Source: Streptomyces vietnamensis (GTDB lineage Bacteria > Actinomycetota > Actinomycetes > Streptomycetales > Streptomycetaceae). Taken from it: DNA of 64,000 nt. Position numbers and translations under genes: made by a program. A model generated the notes under the pieces. The model was not told where the DNA came from, did not search any database, and saw only the letters and a program-made list of their open reading frames with translations. This document shows, piece after piece, positions 15,297 to 23,558 of this stretch (position 1 is the stretch's first letter; each line of letters begins with the position of its first letter). Location: positions 3,267,001-3,331,000 of the forward strand of contig NZ_CP010407.1 in assembly GCF_000830005.1 (NCBI RefSeq), in the 5' to 3' direction.

Positions 15297-16568
15297 ATGC
15301 CGCAACCGGACCTCACTCCCACCCCGGCGGGCCTCACCCTCACCCCGGCGGGCCCGGCCCTCGCCCCCCGCTACCGCGACGATCCCCGCGCCCTCCCCGC
15401 CAACCCCTACCTCCGCCTCTTCTCCCACCCCGGCACCCGCGCCTTCACCGCCGGGAACCTGATCGCCCGGCTGCCGATGGGCATGTTCGGCGTCAGCGCC
15501 GTGATCATGATCGCGGGGGCGTACGGCTCCTACGCCCTGGCCGGCGCGGTCACCGCCACCGGCCTCGCCGTCGGCTCCGTCACCGGACCGCTGATCGCCC
15601 GGCTCGTCGACCGGTACGGCCAGGCCAGGATCGCGGTCCCGGCCACCGCGTACGCGGTCCTGGGCCATCTGGTCCTGCTGCTCTGCGTCCACGAGAGGGC
15701 CCCGGTCTGGTCCCTCTTCCTCACCACGGCCGTCACCGCCACCACCCCGAACACGGGCGGCATGTCCCGGGCCCGCTGGGCACACCTCTTCCGGAACGAC
15801 CCGGACGCGCTGCACACCGCGAACGCCTTCGAGCAGGCCGCCGACGAGCTCTGCTACATGATCGGCCCGGTGCTCGCCGCCGTCCTCTGCTCGGCGCTCT
15901 TCCCGGAGGCCGGCACGCTCACCGCGGGCCTCCTCTTCCTCTCCGGCGTCCTGGTCTTCGCCGCCCAGCGCTCCACCGAACCCCCGGTCGCCCCCCGCAC
16001 CGCCGCGGGCTCCCCGCTGCGGGCCCCCGGCATGGCGCCGCTGCTCGCGGTCTTCCTCGCCACGGGGGCGGTCTTCGGCTCCATGGAGGTCGTGACCCTG
16101 GCGTACGTGGACGGGCCCGTCGCGGGACCGGTCCTCGCCCTCCAGGCCGCGGGCTCCTGCGCGGCGGGCCTCCTCTACGGCCACGCCCGCCGCACCGCCC
16201 GGCTGCGCACCTGCCTGGCCGCGATGACCGTCCTGATGGCGATGCCGCTGCTCGCCGCCTCGACCGGCTCCCTGCTCGCCCTGGCCGCCGGCCTCCTGGT
16301 GGCGGGCATGGCGACGGCCCCGACGATGGTGACGGGCATGGGCCTGATACAGCGCCTCACGCCCGCGTCCCAGCTCAACGAGGGCATGACCCTCGCCGTG
16401 ACCGCCCTCCTGGCGGGCATCGCGACCGGCTCGGCGACCGGCGGCTGGGCCGCCGACCACGCCCCCTTCGCCGCCTTCGGCTTCCTGATCCCGGTGACGG
16501 CGGCGGCGGTGGCCCTGACCCTGTGCACGACGGCCCGCGTGGGTCGGGGCTCTCGCGTCCGGGCATGA
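15297..16568 (+). CDS. MFS transporter, efflux type
   Basis: A 423-residue major facilitator with about 12 predicted helices, beginning after a proline-rich cytoplasmic N-terminus (helix 1 near NLIARLPMGMFGVSAVIMI). The loop LVDRYGQARI matches the DRxGRR-type motif between helices 2 and 3. The substrate is unknown; the family resembles small-molecule exporters. ATG 15297 has GAAGGAG 10 bases upstream. Its divergent LysR neighbour probably regulates it. A strong hairpin follows the stop codon. Confidence 0.85.
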   Translation: MPQPDLTPTPAGLTLTPAGPALAPRYRDDPRALPANPYLRLFSHPGTRAFTAGNLIARLPMGMFGVSAVIMIAGAYGSYALAGAVTATGLAVGSVTGPLIARLVDRYGQARIAVPATAYAVLGHLVLLLCVHERAPVWSLFLTTAVTATTPNTGGMSRARWAHLFRNDPDALHTANAFEQAADELCYMIGPVLAAVLCSALFPEAGTLTAGLLFLSGVLVFAAQRSTEPPVAPRTAAGSPLRAPGMAPLLAVFLATGAVFGSMEVVTLAYVDGPVAGPVLALQAAGSCAAGLLYGHARRTARLRTCLAAMTVLMAMPLLAASTGSLLALAAGLLVAGMATAPTMVTGMGLIQRLTPASQLNEGMTLAVTALLAGIATGSATGGWAADHAPFAAFGFLIPVTAAAVALTLCTTARVGRGSRVRA

Positions 16569-16570
16569 CG

Positions 16571-16603
16571 AAGGCCCGGTGGTCGAGGTGACCACCGGGC
16601 CTT
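16571..16603 (+). terminator. Hairpin terminator between the MFS gene and ssrA
   Basis: AAGGCCCGGTGGTC (16571-16584), GAGGT loop, then the exact complement, followed by TTG. It ends 17 bases before the 3' end of the minus-strand tmRNA, so it probably serves both converging units. Confidence 0.8.
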
Positions 16604-16620
16604 TGCCCACATGGGATGAG

Positions 16621-17011
16621 TGGAGATGGCGGGAATCGAACCCGCGTCCAACGGTGCGGAATCAGGGCTTCTCCGTGTGCAGTCTGGTACGAGTTTCTCA
16701 GCCCTCCGGATCACCCAGACAAGTCCGGAACGGGCTCAGTCACTGTTTGATTTCCCTCCCACCCCCGTGACCGGGGCGAGAGGTTTAGATCCCTTAATGA
16801 CGCCAGGATCCGGGTCGGGACCACCCCCGGGCTGACGCTCCTCACAGAGGCTTCTGTTCGTTACCTAAAATTAGGCAGCGAGGGCGAAGCGGGAGTTATC
16901 GCTCTTGGTGTTGGCGATTATTGGTTGCGACATATGGTTTACGAGATCATTGCCGCTTCCTCGACACGCTTCCCACTGCTTCGACATCCGCTGTCGAAAC
17001 CGATCATCCCC
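16621..17011 (-). ncRNA. ssrA: Transfer-messenger RNA (tmRNA)
   Basis: Rescues ribosomes stalled on truncated mRNA, with SmpB. The 5' end GGGGATGATCGG (from 17011) pairs its first seven bases with CATCTCC at the 3' end to form the acceptor stem. The T-loop GGTTCGATTCC sits near the 3' end. A discriminator A falls at 16621 and no CCA is encoded there (CTC follows), so CCA must be added by nucleotidyltransferase. The resume codon is GCC at 16913-16915. The 391 nt are normal for the genus. The region is clearly lower in GC than its neighbours. smpB lies 114 bases upstream on the same strand. Confidence 0.95.
16871..16915 (-). other. tmRNA proteolysis-tag reading frame
   Basis: From the resume codon GCC (16913-16915) the frame encodes ANTKSDNSRFALAA and ends in TAA (16871-16873). 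The ALAA terminus is the recognition element for ClpXP-type proteases. The actinobacterial tag start ANTK is kept; the middle differs from and is shorter than the S. coelicolor tag as I recall it. Confidence 0.9.
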
Positions 17012-17124
17012 ATGTTGATTTTTCAAAACACACACCCTCTGTGGGGTGCAGGTCCCATCGTACGTGACCGACGGGGCCGGTTGCCAGCACATTAACGGCG
17101 GGAGGCACCAGGCGCTCCGGGCGC

Positions 17125-17664
17125 CTACGCGCTCTGCGCCGCCCGCTGCCGCCGCCGGGCCGCCGCGATCGCCCGGTTCGTCTCGCGCGTGTCCTGCTTC
17201 TCCCGCAGGGTCTGGCGCTTGTCGTACTCCTTCTTGCCCTTGGCCAGCGCGATCTCGCACTTCACCCGGCCGTTCAGGAAGTACAGCGAGAGGGGCACGA
17301 TCGTGTGACCCGTCTCCTGCGACTTCGACTCCAGCTTGTCGATCTCGGCCCGGTGCAGCAGCAGCTTCCGCTTCCGCTTCGCGTGGTGGTTGGTCCAGCT
17401 GCCCTGCATGTACTCGGGCACGTGGATGTTGTGCAGCCACGCCTCGTGGCCGTCGATCTGGACGAAGCCGTCGACCAGCGAGGCCCGGCCCATGCGCAGC
17501 GACTTCACCTCGGTGCCCATGAGCACCACACCGCACTCGTAGGTGTCGATGATGTGGTAGTCGTGCCGCGCCTTCTTGTTCTGCGCGATGAGCTTGCGCT
17601 CAGGCGCCTTGTCCGATGCCTTCTTCGCAGGCTTGCCCTGCACGTTCACGAGTCCCTTTGCCAT
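17125..17664 (-). CDS. smpB: SsrA-binding protein SmpB
   Basis: Small oligonucleotide-binding-fold protein that binds the tRNA-like domain of tmRNA and occupies the decoding centre of stalled ribosomes. The 179 residues include [28 protein letters not shown], the conserved beta-barrel strand [13 protein letters not shown] (here GHEAWLHN), and a basic C-terminal tail ([13 protein letters not shown] ... [10 protein letters not shown]) that mimics the mRNA track. An N-terminal Lys-rich extension is normal for actinomycetes. ATG 17662-17664 lies 18 bases after the S41 protease stop, suggesting co-transcription. The tmRNA gene follows on the same strand. Confidence 0.95.
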   Translation of the reverse strand: MAKGLVNVQGKPAKKASDKAPERKLIAQNKKARHDYHIIDTYECGVVLMGTEVKSLRMGRASLVDGFVQIDGHEAWLHNIHVPEYMQGSWTNHHAKRKRKLLLHRAEIDKLESKSQETGHTIVPLSLYFLNGRVKCEIALAKGKKEYDKRQTLREKQDTRETNRAIAAARRRQRAAQSA

Positions 17665-17682
17665 AGTGCGGCCATTTTCGCA

Positions 17683-18858
17683 CTACGAGCCCCCTCCGAG
17701 GCCACTCAATACCGTTCTCGCCCGCTCCTCTGCCCGCTCCCCCGCCGCCAGGTCCGGCGTGATGCCGCGGCCGTCGACGGCGTGCCCGGCGGGGGTCCGG
17801 TAGTGGCCGACGGTCAGCTCGGCGACCGAGCCGTCGGGCAGGGCGCTCGGCATCTGGACCGAACCCTTCCCGAAGGTCCGCGAGCCGACGGTGACCGCCC
17901 GGCCCCGGTCCTGGAGGGCGCCCGTGAGCAGCTCGGCCGCGCTCATGGTGCCCCCGTCGATCAGCGCGACCAGCGGCCTTCCCGTGTCCCCGCCGCCCTC
18001 CGCGTACACGGCCCGCTGCTCGCCCTCCACGTCGTACGTGGCGACGAGCCCGCCGTCGAGGAAGGCGGAGGCGGCGACGGCGGCCTCGGCGACCAGGCCG
18101 CCGGAGTTGCCGCGCAGGTCGAGGAGGACCCCGGCGCCGGCCGGCGCGGTCCGCACCGCGTCCCGTACGCGCGCGCCCGCCCCCTTCGTGAAGGCGGCGA
18201 CCCGGATCAGTACGGCCCCGTCGTCGAGGCGGCGGACGGTGACCGGGTCCGTCGCGACCCGGGCCCTGCGCAGGGTCTGCGTCCAGGCGGCGCGGCCGCG
18301 CTCGACCCGGAGGGCGACGGCCGAGCCGGGAACCCCGTCGCCGCGCAGCAGGGAGACCACCTCGGAGACGGAGAGCCCGTCGACCGGCCGCCCGTCGACG
18401 GAGAGGAGCCGGTCGCCGGTACGGAGCCCGGCCCTGTCGGCGGGGCCGCCGGACCGGACCCGGGTCACCCGGATCCCGCTCGCCCCGGTCCGGCCGGCGG
18501 AGAGCCCGACCCCGGTGTAGGCGCCGTCGAGGGCCTGCTCGAACTCGGCGTACTCCTTCTTGTCGTACACCGCGCCCCAGCGGTCGCCGCTGCGGCTGAC
18601 GAACTCCTCGGCGGCCTGCTTGCCCGACTTCCCGTCGGCCATGGCCGCGGCGGCGGCCCGGCTGAGCGCGGCACCGTCGACGGTCCCGCCGTCCGGCACC
18701 CGGGCCGGCGCCGGCCGCTCCGCGCGCGCGGACTCCTGCCGTGGCAGCGAGCCGGTGGCCGCGGCGGTGGCGAGGACCCCGGTGAAGACCAACGTCAGAA
18801 CGGCCCCGCGGACGACTCCGCGGGGCCGGATACAGAAGGGTGCGGGCCCGGCCGACAT
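17683..18858 (-). CDS. S41-family C-terminal processing peptidase with PDZ domain
   Basis: Exported serine protease of the Ctp/tail-specific type, 391 residues. An N-terminal hydrophobic segment (VVRGAVLTLVFTGVLATAAATG) is a signal peptide or anchor. A PDZ domain (GIRVTRVRSGGPADRAGLRTGDRLLSVDG) precedes the S41 core. The catalytic serine lies in GGTMSAAELLTGAL and the lysine in TFGKGSVQ, the Ser-Lys dyad of the family. ATG 18856-18858 is used; an in-frame GTG three codons earlier is possible. It sits between ftsEX and smpB, a conserved actinobacterial order; separation from ftsX by a terminator argues for its own promoter. Substrates are unknown. Confidence 0.9.
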   Translation of the reverse strand: MSAGPAPFCIRPRGVVRGAVLTLVFTGVLATAAATGSLPRQESARAERPAPARVPDGGTVDGAALSRAAAAAMADGKSGKQAAEEFVSRSGDRWGAVYDKKEYAEFEQALDGAYTGVGLSAGRTGASGIRVTRVRSGGPADRAGLRTGDRLLSVDGRPVDGLSVSEVVSLLRGDGVPGSAVALRVERGRAAWTQTLRRARVATDPVTVRRLDDGAVLIRVAAFTKGAGARVRDAVRTAPAGAGVLLDLRGNSGGLVAEAAVAASAFLDGGLVATYDVEGEQRAVYAEGGGDTGRPLVALIDGGTMSAAELLTGALQDRGRAVTVGSRTFGKGSVQMPSALPDGSVAELTVGHYRTPAGHAVDGRGITPDLAAGERAEERARTVLSGLGGGS

Positions 18859-18880
18859 GGCGCCCACTCTAGGACAAGGC

Positions 18881-18917
18881 GATGGCGCCGCACGGGCTTT
18901 GCCCGTACGACGCCATC
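18881..18917 (-). terminator. Terminator of the ftsEX operon
   Basis: GATGGCG...CGGGC-TTT-GCCCG...CGCCATC, a two-part stem located 20 bases after the ftsX stop codon on the minus strand. Confidence 0.7.
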
Positions 18918-18936
18918 CGCCGTCAGAGGTGTCTTC

Positions 18937-19854
18937 TCACACCTTCAGGTACTTGCGCAGCGCGATGAAGGCGGCCACGGCGGGCATGAGCAGCCCGATG
19001 ACGAGCACCAGCGGCAGCTTGGCGAGGACGGCGTCCCAGCCGATGAAGTTGACCAGCTGCATCTTCTCGGCGAGCGCGATGCCGTGGTCGATCAGGAAGT
19101 ACCGGCCGACGAGCAGCAGCACACAGGCGACGCCGCCGCCGAGGAGTCCGGCGAACGCGGCCTCCATGATGAACGGCATCTGGATGTAGAAGCTGGACGC
19201 GCCGACGAGCCGCATGATGCCGGTCTCGCGGCGACGGCTGAAGGCCGAGACGCGGACGGTGTTGACGATCAGCATCAGCGCGATGATCAGCATCAGGCCC
19301 ATGACGCCGAGGGCGGCGATGTTCATGCCGTTCATCAGGTCGAAGAGGTTCTGCAGGATGTTCCGCTGGTCCTGGACCGACTCGACGCCGTCGCGGCCGG
19401 CGAAGGCCGTGGCGACGACCTTGTACTTCTCCGGGTCCTTGAGCTTGACCCGGAACGACTCCTGCATCTGATCCGGCGTCACCACGGAGGCGATGGCGGT
19501 GTCGCCGTACTGCTCCTTGTAGTGCTTGAACGCCTGGTCGGCCGTCTCGTGCTGGACGGACTCGACGATGTCCATCTTCTTCAGATCGGCCTCGATCTGC
19601 TCCTTCTGCTGGCCGGTGACCGCACCCTTGGCGCACTTGGCGCCCGAGACCGCGTCCGCCTTGTTGCAGAGGAAGATGGAGACGTTGACCTTGTCGTACC
19701 AGTAGTCCTTCATCGTGCTGACCTGCTCGCGCATGAGCAGCGCACCGCCGAAGAGGGCGAGCGAGAGGGCCACGGAGACGATCACGGCGAAGGTCATCGT
19801 CAGGTTGCGGCGGAGACCGACGCCGATCTCCGAGAGCACGAACTGAGCGCGCAT
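18937..19854 (-). CDS. ftsX: Cell division protein FtsX
   Basis: Membrane component of the FtsEX complex, which couples cytoplasmic ATP hydrolysis to peptidoglycan hydrolase activation outside the cell. The 305 residues contain four transmembrane segments (about 18-40, 176-200, 225-250 and 278-297) and the large extracellular loop between the first two, which includes two Cys (FLCNKADAVSGAKC) likely to form a disulfide. The C-terminal half has the FtsX/MacB permease motif RRRETGIMRLVGAS. It starts 21 bases after the ftsE stop codon and is certainly co-transcribed with it. Confidence 0.95.
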   Translation of the reverse strand: MRAQFVLSEIGVGLRRNLTMTFAVIVSVALSLALFGGALLMREQVSTMKDYWYDKVNVSIFLCNKADAVSGAKCAKGAVTGQQKEQIEADLKKMDIVESVQHETADQAFKHYKEQYGDTAIASVVTPDQMQESFRVKLKDPEKYKVVATAFAGRDGVESVQDQRNILQNLFDLMNGMNIAALGVMGLMLIIALMLIVNTVRVSAFSRRRETGIMRLVGASSFYIQMPFIMEAAFAGLLGGGVACVLLLVGRYFLIDHGIALAEKMQLVNFIGWDAVLAKLPLVLVIGLLMPAVAAFIALRKYLKV

Positions 19855-19875
19855 GGTGTTCTGGATCCCCCGCCG

Positions 19876-20565
19876 TCAGTGCTGGTAGCCGTAGACGCCG
19901 CGCGCCTGGTCGCGGACGAGGCGGCCCTTTTCGAGCTCGATGACGCGCTTGCGCATCTGGTCGACGATGTTCTGGTCGTGGGTCGCCATGACGACGGTGG
20001 TCCCTGTCCTGTTGATCCGGTCGAGCAGCTTCATGATGCCGACGGAGGTCTGCGGGTCGAGGTTGCCGGTGGGCTCGTCGGCGATCAGCAGCATCGGCCG
20101 GTTGACGAAGGCCCGCGCGATGGCGACGCGCTGCTGCTCACCGCCGGAGAGCTCGCCCGGCATCCGGTCCTCCTTGCCGCCGAGTCCGACCAGGTCGAGC
20201 ACCTGCGGCACGGCCTTGCGGATCTCGCCGCGCGGCTTGCCGATGACCTCCTGCGCGAAGGCCACGTTCTCGGCGACGGTCTTGTTGGGCAGCAGGCGGA
20301 AGTCCTGGAAGACGGTGCCCAGCTGGCGCCGCATCTGCGGCACCTTCCAGTTGGAGAGCCGGGCCAGGTCCTTGCCGAGGACGTGCACCTGGCCCTGGCT
20401 GGCACGCTCCTCGCGCAGGAGCAGTCGCAGGAAAGTCGACTTTCCGGAGCCGGAGGAACCGACGAGGAAGACGAACTCCCCCTTCTCGATCTCCAGGGAG
20501 ACATCCCGGAGCGCGGGGCGGCTCTGCTTCGGATAGGACTTGGAGACGTTGTCGAATCGGATCAC
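19876..20565 (-). CDS. ftsE: Cell division ATP-binding protein FtsE
   Basis: Cytoplasmic ABC ATPase partner of FtsX, 229 residues. Walker [10 protein letters not shown] is at 36-44, the Q-loop at [11 protein letters not shown], the ABC signature LSGGEQQ at 139-145, Walker B LLIADEP at 159-165, and the switch His in MATHDQ. The C-terminal [20 protein letters not shown] is typical of actinobacterial FtsE. The start is GTG 20563-20565, with no strong ribosome binding site upstream; a leader with a weak site is possible. It is the first gene of ftsEX and divergent from a small zinc-ribbon gene across 235 bases. Confidence 0.95.
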   Translation of the reverse strand: MIRFDNVSKSYPKQSRPALRDVSLEIEKGEFVFLVGSSGSGKSTFLRLLLREERASQGQVHVLGKDLARLSNWKVPQMRRQLGTVFQDFRLLPNKTVAENVAFAQEVIGKPRGEIRKAVPQVLDLVGLGGKEDRMPGELSGGEQQRVAIARAFVNRPMLLIADEPTGNLDPQTSVGIMKLLDRINRTGTTVVMATHDQNIVDQMRKRVIELEKGRLVRDQARGVYGYQH

Positions 20566-20800
20566 GGATGCACCACGGTCGGCCGGGAGTAGGTGTGCGT
20601 GACCTTACGCGACCGGGGATGGCCCGCGCAGTCGCGGTCCTGGCTTGCGCCGTTTATCCTTTTCGCCCCTCCGGGCGGAAGGTGGGCAATCGGGCGGGGC
20701 GCGCCGAAACGCCGCGGAGCTGGCAGAGTGGTAGGGGGAACGTCCGGAGCTCACCGGACGTTGTCCTGGTGTGTACCCCAGTGCGGGAGGAGGAGAGCGC

Positions 20801-20983
20801 ATGACCTACGACCGACTGGTCTGCGCCAACTGCGCGGCCCCGGTCGCCGAAGGTCGCTGCCCCGTCTGCCGCGCGAACCGGGAGCGCCTGACCCCTCAGG
20901 GGCTGTCCCCCGCGATGCTGCTGACGCTGGCGATCGCGCTGCTTGCGGCGATCGCGCTGCTCGCGGCGGTCCAGGCGGCCTGA
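20801..20983 (+). CDS. Small zinc-ribbon membrane protein
   Basis: A 60-residue protein. Residues 8-23 carry C-x2-C-x8-C-x2-C (CANC...CPVC), a compact zinc ribbon, and residues 36-58 form one transmembrane helix (MLLTLAIALLAAIALLAAV). ATG 20801 is preceded by GGGAGGAGGAG, one of the strongest ribosome binding sites in the window, which supports a real gene despite its size. The function is unknown; such genes are conserved beside ftsE and prfB in Streptomyces, so a link to division or translation is only positional. It is transcribed alone and ends at a bidirectional hairpin. Confidence 0.8.
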   Translation: MTYDRLVCANCAAPVAEGRCPVCRANRERLTPQGLSPAMLLTLAIALLAAIALLAAVQAA

Positions 20984-21023
20984 TCGAGGGCGTACGGAGC
21001 CCACACGAGCCGAAACCATGCGA

Positions 21024-21053
21024 AAGGGCCGGGGAGCGAACCCCCCGGCCCTT
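21024..21053. terminator. Bidirectional terminator
   Basis: AAGGGCCGGGG (21024-21034) pairs with CCCCGGCCCTT (21043-21053) between the converging small zinc-ribbon gene and the surface protein gene; A- and T-rich flanks sit on either side. Confidence 0.75.
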
Positions 21054-21084
21054 CGTCATGCGTCTACACGTCTGCGCGGGTGCG

Positions 21085-22032
21085 TCAGACGGCGGCGCGA
21101 CCACCGCCGACGAGACGCGGCAGCATGCGGAAGCCGATGCCGCCGGCGATCATGGTCGCGGCGCCGATGACCAGGAACGAGGTCTCGGCCGCACCGGTCT
21201 CGGCGAGCTCCTCCTTCGCCTCACCCTGCTGCACCGGCTGCGAGCCGCCCTGGTTGGGGTCGGCGTTGTTCGGGGTGTCCACGCACTCGGCGCCGTCGAG
21301 GTCGACGGTGCAGGTGCCGGCGCCACCGTCGGTGGAGGAACCGCCGGTGGTGGTGGAGCCGCCGGTGGTCGAGGAACCACCGCTGGTGGAGGAACCGCCG
21401 GTGGCGGAGGTGCCGCCGGTGCCGTTCGAACCGGAACCGTTCGAGCCGGAACCGTTGGAGCCCGAGCCGTTGGAGCCGGAGCCGTTCCCGTTGGAGCCGT
21501 TCGAGCCGGAGCCGTTCGACGAGTTGCCGCCGTCGGAGGAGTTGCCACCGTCCGACGCGTTGCCGCCGTCGCTGTTGCCACCGTCGGCGGCCGCACCGCC
21601 ATCGGCGGCCGCGCCACCATCGGCAGCGGCGCCACCGTCGGCAGCCGCACCACCGTCAGCGGCCGCACCGCCGTCAGCAGCGGCACCACCATCGGCAGCC
21701 GCACCACCATCGGCAGCGGCGCCACCGTCGGCAGCCGCACCACCGTCAGCGGCCGCACCGCCATCGGCAGCCGCGCCACCATCGGCGGCAGCGCCACCGT
21801 CAGCGGCAGCGCCACCGTCGGCAGCAGCGCCACCGGCGATCCCGCCGAGGCTCGTGTTGCCGGTGTCCTCTTCCTCGCCGCCCAGGGTGACCTGGACCCC
21901 GAGGCCCGCGTCCTGCTCTGTTCCGAACCCGCCGACGGCCTGCGCGGCACCGGCCGCCGTCAGGGACGCGCCGGCGATGATCACGGCACTGGCCGCGACC
22001 CGCACCAAGCGGACTCGCGTCTTGTTGGTCAT
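21085..22032 (-). CDS. Repeat-rich LAETG surface protein, predicted sortase E substrate
   Basis: A 315-residue secreted protein. Residues 1-32 form a Sec signal peptide (RLVRVAASAVIIAGASLTAAGAAQA). A short acidic segment follows, then about 14 tandem GGAAAD hexapeptides, a GGNSDGG/GSNGS section and a TGGSST section. A small C-terminal module has two Cys (GTCTVDLDGAECVDT). The C-terminus is a cell-wall sorting signal: LAETG at 276-280, a hydrophobic helix (FLVIGAATMIAGGIGF) and a basic end (RMLPRLVGGGR). LAxTG is the motif used by class E sortases of Streptomyces. The low-complexity Gly/Ala/Asp stalk suggests a flexible wall-spanning spacer, but no binding domain is recognised. ATG 22030-22032; weak ribosome binding site GGGGG. 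Confidence 0.85.
   Translation of the reverse strand: MTNKTRVRLVRVAASAVIIAGASLTAAGAAQAVGGFGTEQDAGLGVQVTLGGEEEDTGNTSLGGIAGGAAADGGAAADGGAAADGGAAADGGAAADGGAAADGGAAADGGAAADGGAAADGGAAADGGAAADGGAAADGGAAADGGAAADGGNSDGGNASDGGNSSDGGNSSNGSGSNGSNGNGSGSNGSGSNGSGSNGSGSNGTGGTSATGGSSTSGGSSTTGGSTTTGGSSTDGGAGTCTVDLDGAECVDTPNNADPNQGGSQPVQQGEAKEELAETGAAETSFLVIGAATMIAGGIGFRMLPRLVGGGRAAV
21581..21834. repeat. 18-bp coding tandem repeat (about 14 copies)
   Basis: Imperfect 18-bp units, read on the minus strand as Gly-Gly-Ala-Ala-Ala-Asp. Copies differ mainly at third codon positions, showing selection on the peptide or age of the array. Copy number is likely to vary between strains. Confidence 0.85.
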
Positions 22033-22425
22033 CTGGCTGCTACCCCCAGTAGCTCATCTCGTCATGGGGCAGCGCTCGGGGCCCCGCGCAGCAGGGGCGT
22101 GTCACGACTGGACCGGCCCCCGTTCACACGCGTCCCAGGAAAGCGCATGCCAGTACGCCACCCTTCCGAGTTTCCGATGAAGCGTCAAGGTCGTTGCGCG
22201 TGCGATGCCCGAAAGATCACCAGCTGACCGACATGCGACGATGCAACTGTGACGTAAACCCGGAACTCCGGGCCCGGCAACGGCAGTTCCCTTGTCGACA
22301 AAGCGCCTCGATGGCCTCGCTTCCGCTTGCGTCAGCGAATACGCGGGAGGCCGCGGAACGGCCCCGGGCCCCGCACCGAGAGGTGCGGGGCCCGGGGCTC
22401 GTACGACCGAGTACGACCGAGGGGA
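22033..22425. other. Intergenic region between the surface protein gene and prfB
   Basis: 393 bases with no supportable gene. The right end carries the prfB terminator (22361-22398). The left part is the surface-protein promoter region. CCCGGAACTCCGGG is a small dyad near 22259-22272. No clear -35/-10 pair was found. Confidence 0.5.
22361..22398 (-). terminator. prfB terminator
   Basis: Perfect 17-bp stem GCCCCGGGCCCCGCACC and its complement with a 4-base loop, 28 bases downstream of the minus-strand prfB stop. Confidence 0.8.
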
Positions 22426-23529
22426 CTACTTGTCCTGCTGCTTGCGCCAGCGGATGCCCGCCTCCAGGAAGCCGTCGATCTCGCCGTCCAGGACGGACTG
22501 CGGGTTGCCGACCTCGAACTCCGTACGGAGGTCCTTGACCATCTGGTACGGGTGGAGCACGTACGAACGCATCTGGTTGCCCCAGGAGCTGCCGCTGTCC
22601 TTGAGGGCGTCCATCTTGGCCCGCTCCTCCTGGCGCTGGCGCTCCAGGAGCTTGGCCTGGAGGACGTTCATGGCGCTCGCCTTGTTCTGGATCTGGGAGC
22701 GCTCGTTCTGGCAGGAGACGACGATGCCGGTCGGGAGGTGCGTGATGCGCACGGCCGAGTCGGTCGTGTTGACGCCCTGGCCGCCGGGGCCGGAGGCGCG
22801 GTACACGTCGACGCGCAGGTCCGACTCCTCGATCTCGACGTGGTCCGAGGACTCGACGACGGGGAGGATCTCGACGCCGGCGAAGGAGGTCTGGCGGCGG
22901 CCCTGGTTGTCGAAGGGCGAGATGCGGACGAGCCGGTGGGTGCCCTGCTCGACGGAGAGCGTGCCGTAGGCGTACGGGGCCTTCACGACGAAGGTGGTGG
23001 ACTTGATGCCCGCCTCTTCCGCGTACGAGGTCTCGTAGATCTCCGTCGGGTAGCCGTGGCGCTCCGCCCAGCGCAGGTACATGCGCTGGAGCCGCTCGGC
23101 GAAGTCGGAGGCGTCGACGCCGCCGGCCTCGGCGCGGATGTTGACCAGGGCCTCGCGCTCGTCGTACTCGCCGGAGAGGAGGGTGCGGACCTCCATCTCG
23201 TCGAGGGCCTTGCGGACGGAGGTCAGCTCCGCCTCGGCCTCGGCGAGGGTGTCCGGGTCGTCCATCTCCTCGGCGAGCTCGAAGAGCACCGCGAGGTCGT
23301 CGATCCGGCCGCGCAGGGTCTCGGCCTTGCGGACCTCGGCCTGGAGGTGCGAAAGCTTGCTCGTGATCTTCTGCGCCGCCTCCGGGTCGTCCCACAGGGA
23401 CGGGGCCGCGGCCTGCTCTTCGAGCACGGCGATGTCGGCCCTCAGCTTCTCGAGGTCCAGGACGGCCTCGATCGACCCCATGGTCGAGGAGAGGGACTTC
23501 AGCTCTTCGGATACATCGACGACTGCCAC
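22426..23529 (-). CDS. prfB: Peptide chain release factor 2
   Basis: Recognises UGA and UAA stop codons and triggers peptidyl-tRNA hydrolysis. The protein has 367 residues. The class-defining SPF tripeptide is in [12 protein letters not shown], and the catalytic GGQ in SGPGGQGVN near residue 249. The reading frame is continuous from ATG 23527-23529, with no in-frame UGA around codon 25, so the autoregulatory frameshift known from E. coli prfB is absent. It starts 29 bases after the pkaB stop codon and may be read from the kinase promoter as well as its own. A strong terminator follows. Confidence 0.96.
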   Translation of the reverse strand: MAVVDVSEELKSLSSTMGSIEAVLDLEKLRADIAVLEEQAAAPSLWDDPEAAQKITSKLSHLQAEVRKAETLRGRIDDLAVLFELAEEMDDPDTLAEAEAELTSVRKALDEMEVRTLLSGEYDEREALVNIRAEAGGVDASDFAERLQRMYLRWAERHGYPTEIYETSYAEEAGIKSTTFVVKAPYAYGTLSVEQGTHRLVRISPFDNQGRRQTSFAGVEILPVVESSDHVEIEESDLRVDVYRASGPGGQGVNTTDSAVRITHLPTGIVVSCQNERSQIQNKASAMNVLQAKLLERQRQEERAKMDALKDSGSSWGNQMRSYVLHPYQMVKDLRTEFEVGNPQSVLDGEIDGFLEAGIRWRKQQDK

Positions 23530-23558
23530 GCGTCCAGCGTAACGGCTCGCCGCCGGTC

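Noticed and set aside
12773..15343. An 856-codon minus-strand open frame extending narK upstream
   Set aside because: The extra 400 codons lie opposite the LysR gene, have no transporter sequence and are Arg/Pro-rich as expected from an antisense GC-rich frame; narK has a proper ATG with GGAGG at 14128.
16621..16700. A tRNA-like sequence with a GGTTCGA T-loop
   Set aside because: It is the 3' tRNA-like domain of tmRNA; there is no anticodon arm and the 5' acceptor strand lies about 380 bases away.
21581..21834. Regular repeats suggesting a CRISPR array
   Set aside because: The 18-bp units are contiguous without spacers and encode an in-frame hexapeptide; no cas genes are present.
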